64,000 bases of DNA from Sycobia sp. Sy_11 (GCA_018907035.1 JACCIC010000001.1:7101501-7165500), one strand, 5' to 3'; positions 1 to 12,158 are shown, numbered from the stretch's first letter. The notes: generated by a model from the sequence alone, not told the origin. Numbers and translations: made by a program.

Positions 1-729
1 TCTTCTCGCTCGATTCGTCTCAGAAGGAATGTCCATGTAGAAGGATGCAGGAGAAAGAATTTCTCAAGCAGGCAGAATGAAGTGCGAATAAATAAAATAT
101 TTTTTTAATGAAGCGATTCCTGCAATAGTACATCTTCCTCAGCTTGACTTTTTTTGTTTAATGCAATAATTCGTGAGACCTAGAATGGTTCAACTCAACG
201 GCGCTTTTCCCTTATACGCGAGTTTAGATGCACATGAGTTTCATTATAATATGCGACTCACCCACGGCGTTCCCGAATAGATATATCATGAATTATATAA
301 TATATGAAATTAGAGAAGCGAAATAGAGAATAATTGTAGTATCGATAATAAAGATATTTGTAATGTATATTTTTTATTTATACGAATGTTACCTTTCAGT
401 TTATAAAAGAGAGTATAAATATATTGCATAATAAATTAAGTACGAATTACTAATTATTATTAATTGACAGTTTTGTTTAAATTTTATGAATATTTGCAAA
501 ATTGATTTTCTTAGTTTGATATATCGTATGAATCAATATTGAAACTTTTCATATTATCACGCATTTATTACATTGCAGAAAATAATAAAATCTTGAAAAA
601 ATATGTCTATAATGAAGAAAAGCACACCTTCTATGGAATATTAATCCCAGAGCTTGATCTGGCTTCTGAAGAGAAACGAAAAGGGAAGGTCAGTAGGATG
701 GGACAATAAGGATTGTAATGATTGGGAGT
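1..729. other. AT-rich stretch without a recognisable gene
   Basis: No open frame of useful length and no transposon motif was recognised. Two short GC-richer patches (about 1-60 and 160-280) stand out from otherwise AT-rich sequence, but nothing identifies them. Confidence 0.5.
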
Positions 730-731
730 TA

Positions 732-1967
732 CGAGGGTCGATTGATAAGTTTGCCGCCTAACCAAGAGATGGCGCCACTAGGCCTACCTTGAGGTGGCGT
801 TCTATAGTATCATCCTTAGATAGCATGTAGCTATAGTTTCAGTCCGATCACCACGTTAGTTTAGGTTTGAGAGCACGCTGAACAAGACGCCTCCGTGTTT
901 TTCGTGAAAATGGAAAAGCTGGAAAATCGTGCTGTCATCAAATACTTTTATTTGAAGGGGTTAACACCGAAGGAAATTAAAGAAGAGATGGACTCCATAC
1001 TGGGGAGATCCTTCCCATCATATTGAACCGTTAAGTAGTCGGATTCGGTGTTTGAAAAGACTCGTCTGAGCACTTCTGATGAGCCTCGCTCGAAAAAATA
1101 CATCAAATAGTGCTGTAAGACCGCAGATTAAAAGTGCGTTAGATAGCTTAGACCTGTAAGATGTCATATGAACGTGTACAAAATATTTTGCACCAAGATT
1201 TGTATATGGAAAAGCTCTATGCAAAATGGGTTCCGCGTTTTCTAACAGTCGACCAAACAATGATTCGAAAGAACATTTCTACTGCCAATTTGGCGTTGTA
1301 TAAGCGTAATCCAAGCGAATTTTTTCGTCGATTCGTAAGCGTTGACGAAACCTGGGTCCACCACTACACTTCTGAAACCAAACAACAGTCTAAACAGTGG
1401 ATTGGACCAGGGAAACCAACTCAAAATAAGGCAAAAACAATTTTTTCGGCGAACAAGGTTATTGTTCTAGAGGTATTATATACATTGATTACCTTGCAAA
1501 GGGTAAAACTATCACTGGTCAATACTATGCAGACTTATTGCAACGTTTAAGCCACGAAGTGAAAATTAAACGACCTCATCTGGCCAAAAAAAAGTCTTGT
1601 TTCATCCCAATAACGCACCAGCGCACACGTCAATAGTTGTGATAAATAAAATCAACGATCAGAAATTTGAATTGATGCCGCACCCTCCCTACTCTCCAGA
1701 CCTAGCCCCGAGTGACTATTATCTGCTTCCTAACCTCAGAAAATGGCTTGGCGGTAAGAGATTTGCGGACAATGAAGAAGTAATCGAAGCAGTAAATGAG
1801 TATTTTGAGGAGCTTGACGAATCAGTCTATAGAGATGGCATTACTAGACTAGAACACCGCTATGAGAAATGTATCAGCCTTGGAGAAGATTATGTTGAGA
1901 AATAAAAAAAAATTCTTAAAAACGTTGTTTTTCTTGGTCAGGTCGAAAACTTATCAATCCACTCTCG
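732..1967 (+). mobile_element. mariner transposon, irritans-like, non-autonomous copy A
   Basis: A mariner-size element of 1236 bp with imperfect terminal inverted repeats. The left end starts CGAGGGTCGATTGATAAGTT; the right end, read in reverse, starts CGAGAGTGGATTGATAAGTT. Each end is flanked by a TA dinucleotide (730-731 and 1968-1969), the usual target duplication of the family. Inside is a broken transposase with DETWVHHY and YSPDLAPSDY motifs, closest in my recollection to the irritans group that includes Himar1. A second copy lies in opposite orientation at 46731-47987. Confidence 0.93.
910..1905 (+). pseudogene. mariner transposase, broken (copy A)
   Basis: A DD34D-type transposase pseudogene. 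The start codon at 910 opens a frame ([20 protein letters not shown]) that ends after 38 residues at a TGA (1024-1026). After frame changes the helix-turn-helix and catalytic regions resume at 1161-1550, with DETWVHHYTSETKQ around the first catalytic aspartate. The C-terminal part runs from 1597 to a stop at 1905. The second catalytic aspartate is lost: the expected DNAPAH motif reads NNAPAH, with AAT at 1609-1611. The third aspartate (SDYYL, GAC at 1714-1716) remains. With several frameshifts and a missing catalytic residue, the protein cannot be active. The second copy at 46793-47823 carries different lesions, so the two decayed independently. Confidence 0.92.
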
Positions 1968-2089
1968 TAGTGAGCATCATTCCAGAGAATGTATTCACGA
2001 AGACAGACAGTTAAGTAATGCGACCGATTCTATTTCTCGGCCTGTGGTAACACTGCGAATCGGTCACTCCGCGAACGTAATAGTAACAA

Positions 2090-2731
2090 CAGATTAAAAA
2101 GTTCAAGCATTGAAAGATGTGCGAAAAAATCGTCGAAACACTATCAGAGAAGTTGCTGAAGATATTGGCATATCGGTTGGCTCGTGACATGCTGTTTTTC
2201 GAATGTTTTGGACATGACATGTATGTCAGCGAAATTCGTTCCAAAACTGTTGAATTTTAATCGAAACCACCGCAGCATAGTCATAGCTCATAAGATGTGA
2301 ATTAAAGTCAATTCTTATTTATTTCATTATATTTCAGGAATTCTTACCACAAAATCGTATGGCTAATACATAGTACCACCTTAAATTTATACACCGTTTG
2401 CGAGAGGCGATACGAAAAAACGTCCGAAATTTTGACAAAACATTTCGGGGCTTTTGCAGCACCATAATGCACGAACTCATTTATCTTTGTTTGTAAAAGA
2501 TTTTTTGGCCATTGATTTTCAACGACTGAGGAGATAAAAACTGCATCGCTGAAAGAACTCAAGGGTATACCAAAAATGATTATCAGAATTACTTCGATGA
2601 TTGGAAAAAGCGTTGTCACAAGTGTATTATATTGAGGGGATTTACGTTGAAGCGGAAAACATTAGTATTAATTAAAAAATAAATATTTTTTGAAAAAACT
2701 AAAAAGTCACATTATTTGAACAGACCTCGTA
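2090..2731 (+). mobile_element. mariner fossil, second lineage, 5' end missing
   Basis: A degraded mariner of a different lineage begins close to the right end of copy A. Translation in shifting frames gives TIREVAEDIGISVGS, then SAKFVPKLLNF, the helix-turn-helix segment of many insect mariners. Further on come a relic of the HHDNAPAHTS region (around 2460-2500) and a worn C-terminus ending near 2670. The right end, read in reverse, is TACGAGGTCTGTTCAAATAA, which I recognise as a common hymenopteran mariner terminus. No matching left terminus was found, so copy A or a deletion has removed it. Many stops; not coding. Confidence 0.8.
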
Positions 2732-2734
2732 TAT

Positions 2735-3606
2735 ACTATTGTTTTACATTTCTTACTATTAATATATTAAAATATTCAGTACAGATTACACTATATATAA
2801 TATTATTACATTTATTGTGGAATATATATTATCTTTTATGATAAATTCTTAGATTCGAATTTAATCTAATCTTAACACTTCCATTATTGAACAGTTTAGA
2901 AACATATCAATAATACATTATGTCGATAAATTTATGACAGAATTTTTTAATAATATATCTAAAATATTGCAAATAAATTATCTTTTCTTAATAGTCTCTC
3001 TATAAGTTTGTCAACCAATTCGAGGACATTCGGAATATATAATCAATTTTTTTCATGCATAATCAATCTCAAAGCCTCTCAAACGTAAAATTGCCTACTC
3101 TATTTCGGATTAACACTCCGGAAGGCCTCTTACAAAGAAATAATACGGCATGTTCGGTCTATTTCTATATATCTTTGATTTTAGGTAATATTATAAGATT
3201 TTAGGTAAACTAGCACAATCAACTTTAGTATGACATTTTCGAAGCCGGATAGTGTATCATCATTTCAAGGTTATCCGTTAATTCGATTAATGTTTGCCAT
3301 TCATGGATGCGTGTATCTCATGTCATTAAATTTCAAAACTGAATTTGTTTAAGTAGATAAGCTATTTTTATTCTATTTCAGGTCTTATTGCAAACAGCTA
3401 AATCATATATATATATATATATATAAAAGAAAGTAAATGATGATCAAGAGAAGTAAAATTTATTCGTAAATTGTTGAAATTTATGTACTTTGATTTATAT
3501 TTAATCTGAAAGAATACCCAGAACATTTTTTAACAGTGATGAAATATACATATAACTGTATGCCATACCAAGTCAGCAGAGCGTAAGTACAAACTAGATA
3601 GCAAAC
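2735..3606. other. AT-rich gap without a gene
   Basis: Only AT-rich sequence and a short (AT)n tract at about 3407-3424 were seen. Confidence 0.5.
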
Positions 3607-3690
3607 ATGCATAACATGATTCAAGAAGAATAGCATGACTGGAACAGGTTCATAAAAAAACTAATATTAGAGGTAGCTGGCACATGCACT
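3607..3690 (+). repeat. direct repeat, left copy, beside a mariner fossil
   Basis: This segment resembles 4925-5008 in the same orientation. Both contain a CATGAT-like start, then GACTGGAACAG, an A-rich spacer, an AGGTAGCTGG-like (right copy AAGTAGCTGA) block and ACATGCACT. Similarity is clear but imperfect. The two copies bracket the mariner fossil at about 3700-4690. Confidence 0.6.
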
Positions 3691-3699
3691 ACCGGGTTG

Positions 3700-4690
3700 T
3701 AAGTTGAAATTATAAAATACTTCATTTTCAGAGGAATCTTAGAATTTTTTTATTTAAAGTATGCACCATTAGATTCTGCACATTTCATGCATCTTTCAGG
3801 CAAATTATAGATGCCACCCGAAAAAAACATTTTCGCTTTCTAGGAAAAGCATTCAACGCACGATTTTTCGTCGCTAATTTCTTCAAAATTAGCAAACCGC
3901 TATTCTGCAAGTAAGTGGTCTCATTGTAGTGAAACGGCGATAGTCGGACGAAACGAGGTATAGTGTACGGTGGGTGTGATTAAACTCCTTAATTATGTAT
4001 TTTAAATGTATCCTTCACTGGTTTAGTGGTATGATACAGCGAGTTATTCCGGACGTTTTTAAATCAAAACATGGATCATATTCTTAATTTGTTATCTGTA
4101 GCCATCCTTATTCATCGTTTCACCAGGATTTAATAACTCATAGTACAGCACGCCTCACTCGTCTCACCAAGCATCGTCTTTTTGCCAAAATGATTTGACA
4201 TTGCCATGATTTGCTTCGATGTTTGTTCTTAATATAAATTCATTTTTGGTCCCCTGTGACAATTAGATGCAAAATCGATTTGCTTTAAATCGGTTGAAGC
4301 AGCATTTCAAAACGGGTATTCGGTTTCCTATTTATATACCATTCAGTTGTTGAAACAGGATGCTATTTTCCATACATCTGGATCATTCCTATAGCTTTTA
4401 AACAATGGTAAATGCTTTTCCGGTCACATTAAGTGTTTGTGCAAATTTTCTTTGGATTGGGTCTTCATCCAATAATACCTGTAATTCCTCGTCTTCAAAA
4501 TTTTGTAACTGTACCAGGATATTTATTGTTTAACAAATTGAATTCACTTTTAAATTGATAAGACCATATCTCACATATTTTAATTACTGGAACATGTGCT
4601 AATGTTTCTAACCCAAATGTTCCTACCAGCAATCAATGCACTTCAGCTTCTTTTTTTCTTCTGAGGATATAAGAAAAGCAATGAATGCCG
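3700..4690 (-). mobile_element. mariner fossil, Mos1-like (mauritiana-type)
   Basis: Read on the minus strand, this stretch carries pieces of a Mos1-type transposase in all three frames. A FEDEELQVLLDEDP segment lies near 4500-4440. A histidine-rich VTGDEKWIY-like motif near 4260 holds the first catalytic aspartate. A YELLNPGET-like motif lies near 4140, and a worn C-terminus is near 3900-3780. Frameshifts and stops occur throughout. Termini could not be matched convincingly, although the lower-coordinate edge begins with CCGGGTTGTAAGTTGAAAT, which has the look of a mariner end. Old relic, not coding. Confidence 0.75.
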
Positions 4691-4924
4691 CAAATTTTAT
4701 TTACTGGGAGTGAAGTCCAACATATTCACTTAGATAAAAAACTATGACATTATTATTTTGGCGAAATGTAACTTGTATATTTTTGCAGATTAATGTTATT
4801 AGAGCAAGTAATATATGTATGAAATCATAGAAAAATATAGTATGTATACATATACTAGCGATATTAATAGCGATATTAATAGCGATATTAATAGTGAAAC
4901 TGGTAATTTTCAAATTATACCTAC

Positions 4925-5008
4925 GGCATGACATGATGCGAGGGGAATAGGGGGACTGGAACAGTCAGATGAAAAAATTAACGTCAGAAGTAGCTGAAAC
5001 ATGCACTA
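4925..5008 (+). repeat. direct repeat, right copy, beside a mariner fossil
   Basis: Partner of 3607-3690 (see that entry). It lies 1.3 kb downstream, on the far side of the mariner relic. Confidence 0.6.
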
Positions 5009-6515
5009 TATGCACATAAGAGAGGCTTATAAAAATTATAAGTACATTTATTCATAATTTCAATTTTGTAATTAAAATCAAACGAAAGAATTACAGTTAG
5101 ATAAAATCGTGTAAATAGTTATTTATTTTCATTGCATTTGTTTATCCAAAAGCTTCAAGAAATATCTATATAGTTTTTCCAAACTAAGTAGACTAACAAA
5201 CTTTTAACAACGTTCATTAACTACAGTTTTTAATGACGACATTAATAAGCATTTAATAACAATTGAGCGTTAATACGATATAATATTTAATTTTGTTGGT
5301 TAATGTTGACACTATAATATTAAAAGGTTCATTTTTACACTTTAATTTCATATTTTTTACGTATTTTTGCATTGATTGAAGGCATCTACATCGAATAAAT
5401 ACAAGTAAAAGCGATCGAGATAGATAAAAATGTGTTAATATGATGTGCAATTAAGAAAGTGATTATGGTATATATTTAATAAAAGATTCATAAATCATTA
5501 CTCTGAACTTTACAGTGTTAGGATTAGCCTCTGCAGGATTAATGTATTTATATAATAACAATTGAGTGAAAATCGTTTATATGTCATCAAATTTGGATAT
5601 TACATAAATTTGAAAACAGTAGAATTAAAATGGTGGATAACTTTTGTATGAACTTCTGTTCTTATTTTACTTAACTTTTACTTATTCCTATTTTACATAA
5701 ATTTGTAATATATACGTTTTACGTAAACTTATCGATTCTCTTTTTTATAAGATCTGTAAGCTACTTTACATTGATAAAATTTAATCATCGAAAAAATATT
5801 ATAATATTATATTACATAAATAACACCGAAACTATGTAAGGCTTACTTAAATTGATATTAACAATTTATATTTAATGATATTATATTTAATGATACGTAC
5901 CCTTCGTAGACACATAAATATTTTCGAAAAGAATAAAGAATAAAAAATATAAAAATGTTTTTTTAAAATGCTTCATGATATAGCTTTCAATGCAATCAGT
6001 ACAGCTGTGTTTGCAAGCGAATGATCTACTATGACGATGTGTTTCAAGGATTGATTAGTGTAATTAACATATTAGGTTAATAAATACAGGAAAAGATTAA
6101 TTTTAACATTAAATATTAATCTTTAGTATATACTGCAAATGAGGGTCTAAAACCAAGTGATTTCTGAAGTGACTACTGAGAACGAGCTTACGATGAATCA
6201 TTTCACTGACAAATTTATGACAAATTTATGGCAGGTTTAATGAACAGTTTTTATTGACAATTTTATGTGCAAAAAAGTTATTACGAAAATTTTTAGAATT
6301 TGATTTGAAATTTGTCGTTAAAAATTCACTTGAATTAGTCAATACAAATTTATATTTTTTAAAATATAAAACTCTATTTTCTTAAATATAAAACTCATCT
6401 CTTTTAGCGTTTCAAATTTGGTTCATCGTTAGAAATTCGAATTTAATATTTTTTATGTATTATTAACAATAAATTAAAAAGCAATAATTATTTAGTCGAT
6501 TTAATTAAACAAGAT
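5009..6515. other. AT-rich gap without a gene
   Basis: Nothing recognisable; uniformly AT-rich with no extended frame, terminal repeat or tandem array. Confidence 0.5.
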
Positions 6516-6519
6516 GCAG

Positions 6520-7055
6520 TTATGCTTTGTAAAGGGGTGGATTCGATTCTTCAAACTCCTGCTCGAATAACGACGCGCAACCGCTCCCGTACGGTCCACG
6601 CGCAACCCACGTCGTTCCAGTCTCTCGCCGTGCGGGGAATAAGCACCCATCCGCAGTGGAGTCTTGACGCGCTACGGTACACCGGCCCGTTACAAAGAAA
6701 AAAATCGGTTCGCGAAAGCGCGAGCCTACTCACCTGTTTCGTGCGCGGTGCTCCGGCAACGAGCACCACGTCCGCAGCTAACTCAGATCGCACGGCGGAA
6801 ACTCTTCGCCGTGCCAACGGAGGCGGGTGGATCCTGCGCGTAATATCAGCGCGATGCGGGAAATTATGCAGGGGAAATAGTAACTGGCGGCGAAAAAGGA
6901 AAGAAAATGTAGGAGCAAACGCGAACGTGTTGTTCAAATATAAGTTTTTATTACTGGCACGACAATCTCCCGGTCAACAATATTGAAAAGACGCGAGGCT
7001 CGCGCGCCTGTAAGAGCGTCCGCGAAAAGCGCAAACCACAATACGCGTGCACACA

Positions 7056-7100
<45 letters not shown>

Positions 7101-7690
7101 GCGCGCTCGTCCGCCAGCTGGCGGAGCGCCTTGCAACGGCGCGTTCGCTCAAACTGACCTGAATATACTCTTGACCGGACGTCCCCCAGGAGAACCGGCG
7201 GCGACCCCGGACGGCAGCCGCAATCACACACGGACGCAGAACGGCAGCGATCCGCCTGCACCGTCTACACCAACACAAAACGGACGCGAGCACCAACGCG
7301 GCAGGCGCTGGGCGATGGCGGGAGTTGCTGAGCTTTCAGCACGGTCCCGGTGATGCCAACGATCGCCGGCTCCAGTAGACGAGCCTGTCAGGCTGCGTTC
7401 TCCGCTCGTACGCTTGATCGGGGCGAAGTCGCGGGGTCCCGTTTCCCTCCGCAGAACGTGCCAAAAAAAACGCGCACACTGACGACTCTGCTGTATTCAC
7501 TATTTTTTCTTTCTCGAATCGGGCGCGCGTGGCTCTCCTCCTTCTACTCAAAACTAGACTAAAAAGAAACTACTCTTTTCTCCTCTCCGCGACAACCCTT
7601 CGCTCCCCCCCGCCCTGCCCTTCTCCGCCGGCCGGCCGGCCGAGATCGGGCAGTGTTTATGTTTGCCGCACGCGCCGCGGCTGACGAGTC
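6520..7690. other. GC-rich, CpG-rich island, candidate promoter or untranslated first exon
   Basis: GC content and CpG frequency jump sharply against AT-rich flanks. The island contains a pure (CT)20 tract and a GGCCGGCCGGCC run near 7630. On the minus strand there are two good splice-donor sequences: AAACAG|GTGAGT with the exon side ending at 6734, and ATTCAG|GTCAGT near 7162/7161. Together these suggest untranslated exons of a minus-strand transcript starting in the island. Overlapping open frames on both strands, up to 154 codons, reflect the low stop-codon density of GC-rich DNA and show no domain, so I do not call them genes. Confidence 0.5.
7059..7098 (+). repeat. (CT)20 microsatellite
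   Basis: Uninterrupted CT repeat of 40 bp inside the GC-rich island. On the minus strand it reads as GAGAG sites of the GAGA-factor type. Confidence 0.95.
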
Positions 7691-8159
7691 GTATTTCGAT
7701 CGCGGCTTCATTACAGCTTAGAAAATGCTATTTAGTACAAAGTTAATTAATGTGAAGCAAAAAGTATTATATTCAAGTTAACGGTTTACCTATGAGTTCT
7801 TCACTATTTTTACATTTCAGTGAAATTTCTAAGGTCGATTTCGAATCAAACCTATCGCTAAATAATTTAATGACAAATAATATATTATTTTAGGCACGCT
7901 ATGTTAACAACATCTCAGATCTATCTATAATTAAAGAATATGATAAAGTCGAATGAGATATTTATAGAAAACCTACTTTTACGGAAATTCCTCGTTGATT
8001 CTAATCAAATGTTTAACATTAAATTAAGTTCTTTTCATTATTTCATTCACAGACTTCATTCAATACTTTTAAGAAGATTCATTGTACGAATTAAATTTTT
8101 TAAAAGCATTAGCTATAAATGACGACTATTATAATGATTCTATCAATGATAATGAATCA
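7691..8159. other. AT-rich gap without a gene
   Basis: Short AT-rich stretch between the GC-rich island and the R1-clade element. No gene or repeat recognised. Confidence 0.45.
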
Positions 8160-8456
8160 TTAATACGTTACTTTAGCCACCTCGCTCCTCTCGGTCAGGA
8201 ACTAAACGCGTGTGCAAATCGCGGTTCTATAAAAACGGAACATTTATAGTTATTAATATTTTATAGTGTGACTCGACAGAAAACCCATGTCACTACGCAC
8301 TAAACACATATCTCCGTGTTGGACCGACACCAGCCCGAAACTGTTATACACATTACTTCAGCCTGGGCGGCAGTCCTTGCGTGCTCATTTCACGTTCGTA
8401 TCTTTCATTCCAGATTCTCATGCATTCTCGATATTACATTCACTCTTCACAGACTT

Positions 8457-10999
8457 TCAATCGTCCAGACATCCATCTGCTCTTTTGCTCTGAAGCACAT
8501 TCATAAGGTATTTTGCGATCAATGGCCAGCTGTCCGCGTCCGTCATCATAATTTTCATCACGTTTTCTTGCGTGATCGCTTCTGTCCTCGTCTGTAGCTC
8601 TAGTCGTGGCTCAGTCCAATGTTCGTACACAAAAAATGTGTGCTCCGCATCATCCCAAGCCCATCCGTAGTACTTGCATTCTGAAGAGGCGACCCTCTTC
8701 ATCTTGCAGAGGTATTTACGGAAGTATCCGTGTCCGGACACAAATTGGGTAAGGTAGAAGTCCACCTCTCCGTATTTCCTCTCTTTCCACGGGCCGATTT
8801 CGGATATTGGTCTTTTCGTCCACCGTCCTCATTCGTCCGTCGTCCACCGTCTCTGCCATGTCTCGATGGTCTTCGTCCGTTCTTCAGCCACAGCGTCTTC
8901 TCTTCCATCGTTCGGGCTCCGCTCGCAAATTCGCTTCCGTTCGGCCGCGAGCAGATCGATGGAAATGACCCCAGCAATCACGAAAACGGCGCTCTCAGAC
9001 ACGGTACGATAAGCACACGCGATTCTTAACACGCCCACCCTTTGTACGCTTTTCATGGCGTTCGTTTCGTGGGTAAGGCTCATCAGCAGTCTACGAACGT
9101 TCTGTTTCAGTACGTTCGTATTGGCCATCAGTGTATTTAGAGCCTTGGTCTTTTATGCTGCCTTTGTTGCCGCGTTTCGTAGGTGGGGCCAGAAGCTCAG
9201 CTTCGTATCCAAGGTAACGCCAAGGTACTTGACTTCGCTCCTGGTTTCCAGTCTTTCCGTCCCTAACGTCATCGGAACCACCGTCTATATACGTTTGCGA
9301 ATCAGCAGCAACAACTCAGTCTTTTGCAGCGCGAGCTGCAGTCCGTGATCTGTCATCTATTCGTTCACGTGTCTCATGACCTGATTCAACTTTAACTGAA
9401 TCAAGTGATAGTCGCGTGCGACTATCACGGCTGCCACATCATTAGCATAGGCAATGAGACGCGCGTCCGAGGGCATGTCTAGTCTCAACAAACCGTCGTA
9501 TTGTAAGTTCCAGAAGTTGGGGCCTAAAATGGAACCCTGCGCCACTCTCGCTGTCACGCGTTTCCATTTCTTTCCGTCCAAAGTCTCATATGTCAGTCCT
9601 CGCTCCAGTAAGTAGTCCCGTATGATACGAAGGAGGTAGGAGTCAACCTTGAAAGTCAACTCCAACGCCCGCAGTAGCTCTGTCCATTTTGCAGAGTTAA
9701 AGGCGTTACGAACGTTCAGGATCACCAGCAGAACCAGTGGTCTGATGCATGACAGCCCCTGTTCGCCACATGAAAGATGTTCGTCCCGTCACCTATAGCT
9801 CCGATTGTCGACCGTCCTTTTCTAAATCCGTTTTGTTGTTCGAATAGGTCTCCGACGTTTTTAATTGCCTGTGACAGCCTTGGTCTCAGCAGTAGCTCCA
9901 ACAGCTTCCCTCCCGTATTTAGTAGGCAGAGAGGCCTGTATGAAGAAGGCAAATCGGGGTTCCCCGTAGACTTACGGATGAGAGCCAATCGAGCCTTCTT
10001 CTAGAGCTTGTTAAAAATCTCTCCACCAGACGCCCGTTGTACAAACCCAAAAGGATGTCCGGGCGGCGCGAAGCGACCACTAGAGTATAATTCCACTACG
10101 CCTCGACTTCGGGCTCGTTGAGCTTTCTGTCTCAGCTTCAAATAATTGCTTCTGAGATCCGCGATCTCGGCTGTCCACCAGTATGCTTGTCGTCTGTTTC
10201 GTACTTTCCATTTCCTGGGCGTGGTGGCATCGCATAGGCGCTGGAGAAGGCCAGTCGTTGCCGCCGCTAACGCCTCTACCCTATCCCGGTTCGTCAACTC
10301 TTGAGTCACCTCTCGTAAGGGAGGTTCTGCATTTTTCAGATACCTTTCGAGTTCGTCTATGTCTAGGCGTTCGGGGTTCCACCCCGTAGATCTTGTGCCC
10401 CGTCTCCTCGTCTGTCTCGTCGCGTCTGTCAGTTTGAAGGCAATGTATTGGTGATCAATGGTCGTATAGTCCTGGATCATCCGCCACGCCCTTATCCTAG
10501 TCAGAATTCTGTCCGAGGTCAGAGTCACGTCTGGTATGGAGTTACCATAACCCGGTCCTCTGTACGTCAGTATCGTTCCTTCGTTAACTACTGCCAGCTC
10601 CAGCCTTGCGGCCATCTCCAGCAGCAGTCTTCCCTGTCTGTTGGTTAAGGGCATTCCCCACTCGATCGCCCGCGCGTTAAAATCGCCCGCCACGATCACG
10701 TTACCAGGGATTTCCCGCACCGCATCCTTGATTTTTCCAAATTTAGCCACGTACGCGGAGGCACTGCTGTTTGAGCTCAGCTAAACACTGACATAGGTTA
10801 TGTCAGCGACCGTCACCCAGACACAGTTCTCCTCAGTCCCGCTACGTACGATATTCGACGCGCCCTTTCCACGTAGCCAACCTGCGGACTTGCCCGAGCT
10901 GCTTGTGAGCCAAGTCGGTAATCGTCTGTCTTTGTATTGCTCACTGATAATCATCACGTCGATGTCCAGATCGCAGTACCGCTGAACGCGGTACACGAG
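8457..10999 (-). pseudogene. R1-clade ORF2 (endonuclease / reverse transcriptase), inactivated
   Basis: ORF2 of a non-LTR retrotransposon would nick target DNA and reverse-transcribe the RNA. The endonuclease part occupies about 10999-10090 and shows GDFNARAIEWGMP, GNSIPDVTL and DHQYIAF, but its first residues (the usual NLNR motif) are absent. The frame then stops near 10001 and the reverse-transcriptase part resumes with SYRPLCLLNTGGKLLE and NGFRKGRSTIGAI; roughly 100 residues between the two are missing compared with R1 relatives. The catalytic YADD box reads YAND (9438-9449), removing one metal-binding aspartate. The C-terminal domain (YLTQFVSGHGYFRKYL, DDAEHTFF) ends at the stop near 8457. 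Several frameshifts separate the blocks. Confidence 0.88.
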
Positions 11000-12158
11000 G
11001 ACGAGCCGGGTAAGTGTCCCCTGTTTCGGATATTATCCTCAGTGCACAGGAAATACTCCCCACGACTCTTGCAGTCCTTGTGGGAATGAGCCTCGAGGCC
11101 GCATCGCCAGCAGTAGCTTCGTCTGTCCAGTCCTTTACAGTCTTTCCGTACATGACCGAACCCGAGGTATCTATAGCATCGCGAGACGTGTATCCTTGCT
11201 CTTATTCTTGATATAACCCACCCGATTTTAATACGCCCTTTCCTTGAGAGATTGGTAGCCTCTTTTACGTAAAAATCGCAGACCGCCATTCTCTGTCCTC
11301 GACTGTTAACGTCGAAAACATGGGGCCGACGATCTGCAGTCCGTCCCGTTTCCCGATTTAACGCGTTCGCGATGTCCTCGTCGGTCGTGACACAGTCCAA
11401 GTCTAGGAATACCAGTGTCATCCTGGAGGTCAAATCTTTGACGCGTCCAGTCTCTCCAACAGCGTCTTGAAGAACCTGTCAGAAGTCCGTCTCGTTGTTC
11501 TGTCTGGAGAGCTGTAAAAGTACCGCGCCGTCTTTTGTCTTTCTTATTGTTCTGACTTGAGTATTACACTTGTCAGGGTCCACCTTTTGCCGTATTGTTC
11601 GTACCACGTCTACGTACGTCTGTCCCTCAGCCGGCTTGATCATGATCGCTCCTCCCCTGCCTTTGAGGTTAGAGCGATCAGCCCCGCGACCTTGGAGTCT
11701 CGCTTTTGTCTGGACTTTTGTCCGTTTATTATCCGTCTCGGTCGTTTTAGGCTTTTTATCTTTTGAGACCACCGTCGCCCATGTTTCGGTCTCGGTCGTC
11801 CGCTGTTGTACGGCCGTCTGCTCCGGAGTAGGGATCTGACGGCCTCTTTTCCGTTTTTGAGGAGTTGCCTCCTCACATTCACTCCGTCCTTTATCTTTCT
11901 ATTCTTTTCTCGGAGCAGTCTCATTCGCTTGAGTTCATACTGTCCGATTTCCACTGCTTCATTTATCTCACTCAGACCGTTTTTTATTATTTGACTTACA
12001 TTTTTTTGTATGCAAGTCCTTTCCATCATTTTACTTAGGACTCTGCTTATTGTGTAAAATTGCTCCTGCAATTTACACTCAGCAGCTTCCCAAGTTGCCA
12101 GCGATCTATAAAAATACGCACTTTCATTCATACCGCTACCTGTAACATTTTCTGTCAC
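10954..12158 (-). pseudogene. R1-clade ORF1 (gag-like nucleic-acid-binding protein), frameshifted
   Basis: Three minus-strand blocks in different frames form one ORF1. Block 12158-11640 is a basic, partly coiled-coil-like N-terminus. Block 11772-11479 is a middle region with AIMIKPAEGQTYVDVVRTIR. Block 11433-10954 carries the zinc knuckles CYRYLGFGHVRKDC and CWRCGLEAHSHKDC and a third, truncated CLC-type motif. This middle-to-knuckle order is typical of R1-clade ORF1. A further frame at 12417-12136 overlaps the N-terminus and may include older ORF1 or leader sequence. At least two frameshifts disable it. Confidence 0.85.

Noticed and set aside
6522..6986. 154-codon plus-strand frame and its 128-codon antisense partner
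   Set aside because: Both are compositional frames in a CpG-rich island; splice donors point to untranslated exon use instead.
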